In this document: piece by piece, positions 1-5,169 of the stretch
How positions within the stretch are numbered: the first letter of the stretch is position 1
Layout: every line of letters begins with the position of its first letter
NCBI GenBank assembly: GCA_031552765.1
Contig: JAVBME010000047.1
Location: 1-16,913, forward strand
DNA length: 16,913 bases
Direction: 5' to 3'
From: JAVBME01 sp031552765
Lineage (GTDB): Bacteria > Bacillota > Negativicutes > Acidaminococcales > JAISLQ01
Translations under genes and position numbers: made by a program
The notes under the pieces: generated by a model
Database searches by the model: none
The model's input: only the letters and a program-made list of their open reading frames with translations
Told to the model about the DNA's origin: nothing

Positions 1-64
1 CAGCCGTTTTAACGTTGTATTCCTGCAATATGAACCGTTTTTGCTCTTTGCTTAATCTGCTCAT
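1..64 (-). CDS. Start of an unidentified leftward gene, cut by the window edge
   Basis: Reading leftward from an ATG at 64-62, 21 codons stay open to the window edge, giving a basic, polar peptide that begins MSRLSKEQKRFILQEYNVKT. An excellent ribosome binding site (AGGAAAGGTGA) lies just upstream of the ATG on the same strand, which is the main reason to call a gene. The composition would suit the N-terminus of a small DNA-binding protein, but too little is visible to assign a family. The insertion sequence that begins about 30 bases upstream may have separated this gene from its promoter. Confidence 0.5.
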   Translation of the reverse strand, partial: MSRLSKEQKRFILQEYNVKTA

Positions 65-152
65 TTCTATCACCTTTCCTTGTTTAAAGTTTACTAACTT
101 TTTTTCGGAAAGGCAAAAGCACAATTTATTTTACACTACCGAGGTTTTTTCT

Positions 153-626
153 ATGCAAGCAGCCTATCATCGCCACGATATATCAGATAGTGTTTGGCTA
201 CTACTTGAACCGCACTTACTGGGAAGAAAAGGTACTTGGGGCGGTAACGCACGTGACAACAGGCTATTTATCAATGCCGTCTTCTGGATACTCCGCACGG
301 GCGCTCCATGGCGCGACTTACCGTCGGATTACGGCAGTTGGAATACTGTGCAGCGACGTTTTTGCCGCTGGCGCGATAAAGGGGTATGGGAGAAACTGCT
401 GGAGTTAATAATTGATGAACCGGATTTTGAATGGCTTATGATAGATGCCAGCCATATCAAAGTTCATCCTCACGCCGCAGGAGCTAAAGGCGGCAACCAG
501 GACATGGCGCGCACAAAAGGGGGCTCAACAGCAAAATACACTTGGCCGTGGATGCGCATGGTATGCCAGTCAGAGCTATTATTACAGAAGGTACCGCAGC
601 GGATTGCAAATATGCTTTCCAACTGA
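153..626 (+). CDS. IS5-family transposase, OrfA (N-terminal part)
   Basis: This frame encodes the N-terminal part of an IS5-family DDE transposase. The ATG at 153 has a GAGG ribosome binding site at 141-144. It encodes the typical N-terminal domain (residues about 1-85, including DNRLFINAVFWILRTGAPWRDLP, given here as a landmark ending near residue 52) and the first catalytic Asp in WLMIDASHIKVHPH near residue 102. Sequence typical of the family stops at GGNQDMARTKGG (residues about 114-125). After that the frame reads non-homologous residues to a stop at 624-626. The correct continuation (GLNSKIHLAVDAHGMP) lies in the -1 frame, entered around an AAAAGGGGG run at 515-523. Confidence 0.85.
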   Translation: MQAAYHRHDISDSVWLLLEPHLLGRKGTWGGNARDNRLFINAVFWILRTGAPWRDLPSDYGSWNTVQRRFCRWRDKGVWEKLLELIIDEPDFEWLMIDASHIKVHPHAAGAKGGNQDMARTKGGSTAKYTWPWMRMVCQSELLLQKVPQRIANMLSN

Positions 627-919
627 TCGAAGGCATTGAAGCAAGAGCCCTGTTTGCAGACCGCGCTTATGATACTGATGCTATCGTTGCTCAAGCTCTG
701 TCGTCGGACATGCAAATCGTTATTCCACCAAAGAAGAATCGCAAAGAGCAACGAGAGTATGATAAATATTTGTACAAATATCGCCACCTGGTAGAAAACG
801 CTATTTTATCGTTGAAACTCTGGCGAGGCATTGCTACGAGATACGCCAAGAACTCAAAGTCTTTTCTTGCCGCAGTTCAAATACGATGTCTAGCCATTTG
901 GCTCAATGTGCTTGCATAA
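488..919 (+). CDS. IS5-family transposase, OrfB (C-terminal part, read by -1 frameshift)
   Basis: This frame opens after a TAA at 485-487 and overlaps OrfA by about 140 bases, as in two-frame IS5 elements of the IS427 group. It supplies the second catalytic Asp in FADRAYDTDA and the catalytic Glu in VENAILSLKLWRGIATRY, then ends in the usual AAVQIRCLAIWLN tail. No start codon with a ribosome binding site is visible at the junction, so expression as an OrfA-OrfB fusion by -1 slippage on AAAAGGGGG (515-523) is the natural reading. Apart from the frame change, the DDE transposase appears complete. Confidence 0.8.
   Translation, partial: RRQPGHGAHKRGLNSKIHLAVDAHGMPVRAIITEGTAADCKYAFQLIEGIEARALFADRAYDTDAIVAQALSSDMQIVIPPKKNRKEQREYDKYLYKYRHLVENAILSLKLWRGIATRYAKNSKSFLAAVQIRCLAIWLNVLA
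515..523 (+). promoter_or_regulatory. Candidate -1 ribosomal frameshift site of the transposase
   Basis: The run AAAAGGGGG lies where OrfA stops looking like a transposase and OrfB begins. In the OrfA frame it is read ACA AAA GGG GGC; in the -1 frame it is AAA AGG GGG CTC, which leads into GLNSKIHLAVD. Homopolymeric A/G runs are common slippage sites in insertion sequences. It is not a perfect X XXY YYZ heptamer, so a simple inactivating mutation remains possible. Confidence 0.5.
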
Positions 920-1041
920 CTATTGTCGACATCATCTAGATGGCAAGAATTTTATTTCGCTTTTGCAGGCTAGGCAAAGTTATCAAAAGTCTCAAAACTA
1001 ATAAATAGGTTAATACAATGTCGTGACATGAAAGTTTATCT

Positions 1042-1068
1042 AAAAGTGCCTTTTAAGGGCATTTTTTT
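1042..1068 (+). terminator. Rho-independent terminator downstream of the IS
   Basis: A stem of AAAAGTGCC (1042-1050) and GGCATTTTT (1058-1066), with one G-T wobble and a 7-base loop, runs into a T tract ending at 1068. It would shield the ribbon-helix-helix gene from transcription coming out of the insertion sequence. The next promoter starts two bases later. Confidence 0.6.
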
Positions 1069-1069
1069 C

Positions 1070-1101
1070 TTGACCTTCGGGCTGCATAATGCTAGCATTA
1101 T
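1070..1101 (+). promoter_or_regulatory. SigmaA promoter overlapped by a palindromic operator
   Basis: TTGACC (1070-1075) and TAGCAT (1093-1098) are separated by 17 bases and form a plausible housekeeping promoter. The perfect 16-base palindrome ATAATGCTAGCATTAT (1086-1101) covers the -10 box. The next gene encodes a ribbon-helix-helix protein, a family that commonly represses its own promoter through such palindromes, so autorepression is the likely logic (inference). Confidence 0.6.
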
Positions 1102-1129
1102 TTTGGGCTGCAAAAGTGAGGTGAGTTAT

Positions 1130-1312
1130 TTGCCCGCCAAAAAGAAAATGGGCCGTCCTACTGATAACCCCAAAGGCACATCTATCCATGTGCGGCTGGA
1201 CGAGCAGTGTGTAGAAATACTTGGCAAGTATTGCGCACAGGAAAATGTTGGCCGCGCGGAAGCGACCAGGCAGGGGATTATTGGTTTAAAGGACAAGCTC
1301 AAAAAAAAGTAA
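1130..1312 (+). CDS. Small ribbon-helix-helix DNA-binding protein
   Basis: The protein has 60 residues from a TTG start at 1130, chosen because GAGGTGAG (1118-1125) sits at proper distance and because the longer upstream reading frame runs through the promoter and operator. The N-terminus is basic (PAKKKMGRPTDNPKG), followed by a TSIHVRLDEQ strand and two helices (residues about 24-50), the layout of a MetJ/Arc-type ribbon-helix-helix repressor. Short proteins of this type with a GRPTDNPK leader are frequent in Firmicute chromosomes and mobile elements. Its likely target is the palindrome over its own promoter. Any wider regulon is unknown. Confidence 0.8.
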   Translation: MPAKKKMGRPTDNPKGTSIHVRLDEQCVEILGKYCAQENVGRAEATRQGIIGLKDKLKKK

Positions 1313-1453
1313 AGGAAGCGGCGCTGTCTCGCAAAAGCACTCGCCACTTCCCCACCCGGCAAATGCCCGAAGGCAGATGCAGTGTAAATATTATAGCATG
1401 CACTGTACTTTTCTTTCAAAGGCTGCCGGGTCACTACAGAGGAAAGGACGGAT

Positions 1454-1723
1454 ATGATGGTAATACGGCAGTTGAAAGAAGGGGAATACGAAAGATTTAC
1501 CGGGTTTTTACAGCGGGAGGCCAGGGCGGAGCCGCTGGCGGCCAGCTATACGGTGGATATGAAGGTAAACGGCGTGGAGTACGCCCTGCGGGTGCAGCCG
1601 GGAGGGCGGCGGCAGCTGGCCGCTTTGCAGGCGCTACGGGTAGAGCGGGGCAGGCCGGGCGGCTTTGAGCTGATAACCAAAGGCAATATCCTCGCGTCGC
1701 TACTCGAATTGCTCATATACTAG
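1454..1723 (+). CDS. Small hypothetical protein (89 aa)
   Basis: The ATG at 1454 (or the adjacent ATG at 1457) is preceded by AGGAAAGGA, a good ribosome binding site. The product begins MMVIRQLKEGEYERF and is rich in charged residues and Arg/Gly in the middle. It has no signal peptide or membrane segment. I do not recognise the family. A KVNGVEYALRVQPGG segment (residues about 37-51) suggests a small beta-rich fold. The gene ends shortly before a strong terminator, so it is a monocistronic unit. The start site and terminator make it credible as a gene, but its function is unknown. Confidence 0.6.
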   Translation: MMVIRQLKEGEYERFTGFLQREARAEPLAASYTVDMKVNGVEYALRVQPGGRRQLAALQALRVERGRPGGFELITKGNILASLLELLIY

Positions 1724-1750
1724 GGCGCGGCTTGATAATGATATAAAGAT

Positions 1751-1792
1751 AAACCGTCGCGCAAAGCTTGAGGCTTTGCGCGACGGTTTTTT
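1751..1792. terminator. Strong terminator between convergent genes
   Basis: The arms AAACCGTCGCGCAAAGC (1751-1767) and its perfect complement (1773-1789) form a 17-bp stem with a 5-base loop, followed on the + strand by a six-T run (1787-1792). The - strand side is also T-rich (TTTATCTTTAT). It lies between the end of the rightward small gene (1723) and the end of the leftward condensation-domain gene (1810), so it probably serves both directions. Confidence 0.9.
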
Positions 1793-1809
1793 GTCTGTTG
1801 CCACCAGCT

Positions 1810-3096
1810 TCAAATGCCGTCGAGTTTTATGCGGGCGAGAGTTTGCTGGGGCGCTGTGCTTAGTTGCTGGAACACTTGCTCGAATTGGCGGCACAGCCTT
1901 TGCAGTATAGATACATTCAGGTATTCGGGGAAAACTCTCAGGTGCATGTAGCCGTAGGGTTTTTCCGCTTCCAGCTTGAAGTCGGCGTGGATATCCCAGG
2001 GCATTTGTATATCTTTGGTCATACAGGCAAGCATGGGGGTGGCGGCTTCAAATTTGCTGATGTCGGAGATGACTATCTCGTACAGGCTGGAGCCGTCACG
2101 AACGCTCGCGGCCAGGTCTTCCAGTATGCTGAAGGACGGGTAGGAGCCGTGGGCCGCGCCTTGCTTGAGGCTGGCGGTCAGGCGTTTGAAGGCTTCAGTC
2201 GCCGGTAGCGCAGCCAGGCCGCGCAAGACTAGCGGTATGGTGTTTATGCACACGCCGAGGGTATCTTTGGTTTTTTCTTTGCGGTTGTTTACGATGTAGG
2301 CAATGGCCAGGTCGTCTCTTCTCAGGTTTTGGCATAAGACTGCATACCAGACCAGCAAGGAGAGGCGGAAGGCCGAGCCGCCAAAGAGTGAGCAGCATGC
2401 TCTCATAGCGTCCAAGGTGGCCGGCGACAGGTAGTATTCAAATATAGTCGCCGTTTTGTCGTCGCCCGGCTGGCAGAGTGGGGAAAAGTCCAGGCTGGGT
2501 GGGATGTTTTTTAACTCATTCAGCCAGAATGACTTATCATCTGCCGCCGAAGCGCTATGCAGGCTTTCTGCTTCCTGGGCCAGGTAGTCGTCATAAGAGC
2601 TTTTAAGCACGGTGAAGTTTTCCATGTCCGCGCAGGCTGCCACCCTCAGTATGGTATCGCGCAGGACGTTGAGGGTGAAGCCGTCAAAAAATATATAGTT
2701 TGTCTTTATATATACCCGCACCTGCCCGGACAGGCGCATATAATATACGCCGTACAGCCGCGCGTCAAAGAACGTCGGCCGCGGCCTGTCCCGTTCTCTT
2801 TCAAACCAGCGCCACATGCTTTGTTCGTCGGCAAAGTCGTATATTTGTGGGGTTATGGGCTGGAATTCCGCCACTTCCTGCCGAACTTCCCCGGCCTGGC
2901 CGCCGTTTTCGCGCAGGCGGGCGCGCAGGATGTCGTTTTCTTCGATGAGTTTATTCAGGCCGCATGTTATCCGGCTGATAGTAGTTTTTTTCAGCGGTAA
3001 GGGTTCAGTCAGTATCCCGTTGGTAGAAAAGATCGAGCCTTTATAGCGCAGCATATTTGTCCAGATGGACAGTTGCGCTTTGGATAGTTCTCTCAT
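1810..3096 (-). CDS. Stand-alone NRPS-like condensation-domain protein with degenerate active site
   Basis: The protein has 428 residues from the ATG at 3096, chosen because GAGGTGG lies just upstream, whereas the ATG at 3120 has no ribosome binding site. The sequence follows the condensation-domain (BAHD/CAT-like acyltransferase) layout: an N-terminal LSKAQLSIW segment, a YDDYLAQE segment with FWLNEL mid-protein, and a late NRKEKTKDTLGVCINTIPLVL segment matching the usual floor-loop/latch region. The catalytic HHxxxDG motif reads NYIFFDG (residues 133-139): both His are gone and Asp-Gly is retained. No adenylation or carrier domain is adjacent. It may act on acyl-CoAs, be non-catalytic, or be a binding protein. 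It is the last gene of the leftward block, after a hairpin. Family assignment is fairly sure; function is unknown. Confidence 0.75.
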   Translation of the reverse strand: MRELSKAQLSIWTNMLRYKGSIFSTNGILTEPLPLKKTTISRITCGLNKLIEENDILRARLRENGGQAGEVRQEVAEFQPITPQIYDFADEQSMWRWFERERDRPRPTFFDARLYGVYYMRLSGQVRVYIKTNYIFFDGFTLNVLRDTILRVAACADMENFTVLKSSYDDYLAQEAESLHSASAADDKSFWLNELKNIPPSLDFSPLCQPGDDKTATIFEYYLSPATLDAMRACCSLFGGSAFRLSLLVWYAVLCQNLRRDDLAIAYIVNNRKEKTKDTLGVCINTIPLVLRGLAALPATEAFKRLTASLKQGAAHGSYPSFSILEDLAASVRDGSSLYEIVISDISKFEAATPMLACMTKDIQMPWDIHADFKLEAEKPYGYMHLRVFPEYLNVSILQRLCRQFEQVFQQLSTAPQQTLARIKLDGI

Positions 3097-3131
3097 GCTC
3101 GCCACCTCGATTCCGTTCATAGCAAAATTCG

Positions 3132-3169
3132 CAAACTGCCTGTGCAGCGTATGTTACACAGGCAGTTTG
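3132..3169. terminator. 13-bp hairpin between the condensation-domain gene and the Cys-rich gene
   Basis: CAAACTGCCTGTG (3132-3144) and its perfect complement (3157-3169) enclose a 12-base loop. On the - strand it follows the stop of the Cys-rich gene and is succeeded by CGAATTTTG, a weak T tract. It is therefore a partial terminator or attenuator rather than a textbook one, and could lower expression of the condensation-domain gene relative to the upstream genes. Confidence 0.55.
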
Positions 3170-3175
3170 TTTTGG

Positions 3176-3691
3176 CTATTCTTTCAGGGTAAATTTCCAG
3201 GAGCAGTTGCAGGTGTCGTCCGTTATGTCCGGGTAACAGCTTATCGCTTCGCATTCAAAGCGCGAGTCTATTTCTTTGGCAAAGCCGCTATACTCGATGA
3301 CGCCGACAGATTTGCAGGGGTGGAACTCGAGGCCCTTGCGTTTCCTGGCGCTTTGTACACGGCAGTCGAGCGTGCGGTAGGTGAGCGTATTGCCGTCGAT
3401 GATGATCTCGTCTTCATTGATATTGGCGTATAGGCGCAGTTGCAGAGCGAGTTTCAGCCCTTCGACGCCGGGGTTTTTCTCCAGCTTTAAAAATTCTTTT
3501 ATCCGTTTGGCTTCGATGACCGTGTATTGCCCCCAAATTATTTCGTCGTGTTTGACTGCCTCGGCCATGCCGTGCCGTTTTTCCACCGACTGGAACCAGA
3601 CGCCGTCCATAGCCAGCCACAGCTTGGAATAGTCGTCTATCAGCTCCAGCAGCCTTTCTCTTGGCATAGTGGAAACATATTTACCCGCCAT
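3176..3691 (-). CDS. Cys-rich small cytosolic protein, DUF6125-like (tentative)
   Basis: The protein has 171 residues. The ATG at 3691 is preceded by GGGGGAT on the - strand, and the start lies 15 bases after the crotonase-like gene, so the two are co-transcribed. No signal peptide or membrane helix is seen. The N-terminal half is helical with LLELIDDYSKLWLAMDGVWF (residues 14-33) and a DEIIWGQY segment. The C-terminal half holds six cysteines (110, 126, 147, 152, 161, 163), including CNC at 161-163, which might bind metal or an Fe-S centre. The pattern reminds me of DUF6125/L-2-amino-thiazoline-hydrolase-like proteins found beside CoA-metabolism genes in anaerobes, but that is recall, not a search. 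Function is unknown. Confidence 0.65.
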   Translation of the reverse strand: MAGKYVSTMPRERLLELIDDYSKLWLAMDGVWFQSVEKRHGMAEAVKHDEIIWGQYTVIEAKRIKEFLKLEKNPGVEGLKLALQLRLYANINEDEIIIDGNTLTYRTLDCRVQSARKRKGLEFHPCKSVGVIEYSGFAKEIDSRFECEAISCYPDITDDTCNCSWKFTLKE

Positions 3692-3706
3692 AACAAAATC
3701 CCCCTT

Positions 3707-4498
3707 TTATTTAAATTCAGCCGGGCGTTTCGCTAAAAACGCGGCTATCCCCTCCTGGAAGTTTGCCCTGGTATTGTAGGTGCGTAGCTGCTCGTTTTCG
3801 TCGGCAAAGCTTTCGTCGTAGCCGGAATATATACTGCGGTTAGCCAGGGCTTTGGCGCTGGCCAGTACCTCCGGGGCATAGGCGGACATTTTGGCCGCCA
3901 TCGAGAGAGCTGCCGGCAGCAGCTCTTCTTCTGGCAGTACTTTGTGGACGAGGCCTATCCTGAGCGCTTCGCCCGCGTCAAACCGCTCGTCGAGGAGCAG
4001 CATGCGTTTGAGGTTTTGCGCGCCGATCGTCCGGCCGACCGCTTGGGTGCAGCTCCAGCCTGGTATGCCGCCGAGGGCGGTTGTCGGGCAGCCGAAGACA
4101 GCTCCCTTTGCCGCCAGGGCGAAGTCGCAGGCCACGATGAGCGCCATCGCCGCGCCGAAAGCATAGCCGTTGACGGCGGCGATAAAGGGCAGCCTGCTGT
4201 TTCTGATGCTTTTTACCAGCCTGACGCCTTGGAGATTAAAGTCTTCGATCTTGTCATGGGCGTTGATGGAAAGATCCAGCTCGGCCTTGAGGTTGCCGCC
4301 GGACATGAAAGCTTTGCCGCCGCCGGTAATGACTGCGCAGCGCAGGTCGTTATCTTTTTCACAGTCTTCGAGTATTTCGTTGAACGCGTATATGTCTTCT
4401 AAAAGAAAAGCGTTCAGGGTCTTGGGGTCGTCCATATAAATCAGTGCGGTATGGCCTTTCTTTTCTAACCGTATACAGGTTTGCCCGCTCAATAGCAT
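3707..4498 (-). CDS. Crotonase-fold protein lacking both hydratase glutamates
   Basis: The protein has 263 residues from the ATG at 4498 (preceded by AAGGCGG); the longer frame to 4558 has no ribosome binding site. The fold signatures of the enoyl-CoA hydratase/isomerase family are clear: FMSGGNL oxyanion-hole region (64-70), VNGYAFGAAMAL (109-120), the FGCPTTALGGIPG segment (135-147), and the C-terminal RPAEFK. The two glutamates that activate water in true hydratases (GGGCE and QPEVNLG in the crotonase at 15661-16461) are Ala119 and Thr139 here. It should bind an acyl-CoA but is unlikely to hydrate. Isomerase, thioesterase, C-C lyase or decarboxylase chemistry is possible within the superfamily. 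It lies between the MaoC-type hydratase gene and the Cys-rich gene. Confidence 0.9.
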   Translation of the reverse strand: MLLSGQTCIRLEKKGHTALIYMDDPKTLNAFLLEDIYAFNEILEDCEKDNDLRCAVITGGGKAFMSGGNLKAELDLSINAHDKIEDFNLQGVRLVKSIRNSRLPFIAAVNGYAFGAAMALIVACDFALAAKGAVFGCPTTALGGIPGWSCTQAVGRTIGAQNLKRMLLLDERFDAGEALRIGLVHKVLPEEELLPAALSMAAKMSAYAPEVLASAKALANRSIYSGYDESFADENEQLRTYNTRANFQEGIAAFLAKRPAEFK

Positions 4499-4548
4499 CA
4501 CCGCCTTATTTCGTAAGAGAGTATTTTGAAAAGTGTAAAAATTATTTT

Positions 4549-4587
4549 TGTAACGCAAATTGTAAAGTGTAACGGTTTTTTTACAAT
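4549..4587. promoter_or_regulatory. Candidate activator-binding site A (TGTAAAGTGTAA type)
   Basis: The block TGTAACG, then AAA, then TGTAAAGTGTAA (4549-4572) matches 22 of 24 positions with the block at 13036-13059 before the permease. It overlaps a perfect interrupted inverted repeat, ATTGTAAA (4559-4566) and TTTACAAT (4580-4587). A further half-site (AAGTGTAAAA) lies at 4531-4540. The location, between the MaoC-type gene and the crotonase-like gene, is about 500 bases from the divergent sigma-54 promoters. Binding by the cluster's sigma-54 activator is inference. Confidence 0.55.
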
Positions 4588-4593
4588 AAAAAA

Positions 4594-5013
4594 TTATTTT
4601 TTTAGCAGTATAGCCGTTCCGTCGACGACTACTTCATCTTTTTGGTTGACTACGGCAAAAGTGAGGGTTAAGCGTCTTTTTTCAGGATTTTTTTCAGCGA
4701 CTTCGACGGTTGCGGTAACGGTGTCGCCGATGAAGACCGGCCCTTTGAAGTTGCTGTTCAAGGAGACAAAGATACTGCCCGGCCCCGGCAGTTTCACGCC
4801 CAGTACGGCGGAGACCAGGCCGAGCGACAGCACGCCGTGGGCTATGCGCTTGCCAAAGCGGGTGCTTTTGGCCGCTTCTTCATTTATATGGGCGGGGTTA
4901 AAATCGCCGGTGATGCCGGCAAAGCCGTAGATGTCGTATTCAGATACGGTCTTTGACATTTCGGCCTTCTCGCCGATAGCGATATCGGCAAAGCTTCTTT
5001 CTTCAATTTTCAT
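4594..5013 (-). CDS. MaoC-like (R)-specific enoyl-CoA hydratase
   Basis: The protein has 139 residues from the ATG at 5013 (MKIEERSFADI), chosen because it matches the family's usual length; the longer frame to 5058 begins at the predicted transcription start. A single hot-dog domain carries the hydratase-2 motif: Asp37 and His42 in GDFNPAHIN, followed by FGKRIAHGVLSLGLVSAVLG. This is the PhaJ/MaoC catalytic pair that interconverts (R)-3-hydroxyacyl-CoA and trans-2-enoyl-CoA. It is the first gene of the leftward block, divergent from the mutase, and has its own sigma-54 promoter. With the (S)-specific crotonase and dehydrogenase downstream it would allow (R)-to-(S) conversion of 3-hydroxybutyryl-CoA (inference). 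Confidence 0.9.
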   Translation of the reverse strand: MKIEERSFADIAIGEKAEMSKTVSEYDIYGFAGITGDFNPAHINEEAAKSTRFGKRIAHGVLSLGLVSAVLGVKLPGPGSIFVSLNSNFKGPVFIGDTVTATVEVAEKNPEKRRLTLTFAVVNQKDEVVVDGTAILLKK

Positions 5014-5070
5014 TGTCACCACATCCTTTTCGGAAAATTTACCGCAATTTATCTGCATAAAGCGGATATT

Positions 5071-5085
5071 GCAAGATATATGCCA
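5071..5085 (-). promoter_or_regulatory. Sigma-54 promoter for the leftward hydratase block
   Basis: On the - strand the sequence reads TGGCAT (5085-5080), five bases, then TTGC (5074-5071), with the invariant GG and GC at the exact -24/-12 spacing. The transcription start would be near 5059, about 46 bases before the hydratase ATG at 5013. It is back to back with the mutase promoter, 16 bases apart. Confidence 0.75.
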
Positions 5086-5101
5086 AACTTTTTAGGAGTG
5101 T

Positions 5102-5116
5102 TGGCATGGATTTTGC
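5102..5116 (+). promoter_or_regulatory. Sigma-54 promoter for the mutase operon
   Basis: TGGCAT (5102-5107), five bases, then TTGC (5113-5116) fit the -24/-12 consensus exactly in spacing. Transcription would start near 5128, which excludes the in-frame ATG at 5080 as the mutase start and supports the ATG at 5170. An overlapping element TTGTCAAGTGTGTTACAA (5124-5141) just downstream resembles the TGTAAAGTGTAA activator motif. Confidence 0.8.
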
Positions 5117-5169
5117 ACTTACGTTGTCAAGTGTGTTACAAATTTTTTAGGAAAGCGAGTGGTAGGCAC

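Larger units (their letters stand above)
96..981 (+). mobile_element. IS5-family insertion sequence (IS427-like, frameshifted transposase)
   Basis: The stretch contains a two-frame IS5-type transposase (153-919) with short flanks. Candidate imperfect terminal inverted repeats start AACTTT near 96 and end AAAGTT near 981, each with a GCAAAAGC-type block further in (113-120 on the left; 959-966 on the right, read on the other strand). The match is loose. The true right tip could instead lie nearer 995, where the opposite strand reads GAGACTTTTG. I could not identify a target-site duplication. The element sits between a leftward gene at the window edge and a ribbon-helix-helix gene. Confidence 0.55.

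Noticed and set aside
1354..1430. ACCCGGC/GCCGGGT inverted repeat flanking the promoter region of the small gene
   Set aside because: Only seven bases per arm with a loop of more than 60 bases; expected by chance at this composition.
1207..1668. 153-codon forward frame spanning the end of the ribbon-helix-helix gene and the small gene
   Set aside because: It overlaps both better-supported genes in another frame, lacks a ribosome binding site, and its C-terminus is a low-complexity Ala/Gly/Arg run.
5106..5150. A 14-codon leader peptide beginning at ATG 5106
   Set aside because: Its start codon falls between the -24 and -12 boxes, upstream of the predicted transcription start.
5080..5169. A longer N-terminus for the mutase from the ATG at 5080
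   Set aside because: The ATG lies within the leftward -24 element and upstream of the rightward promoter, so it would not be on the mutase message. The extra 30 residues are hydrophobic/basic and unlike family members.
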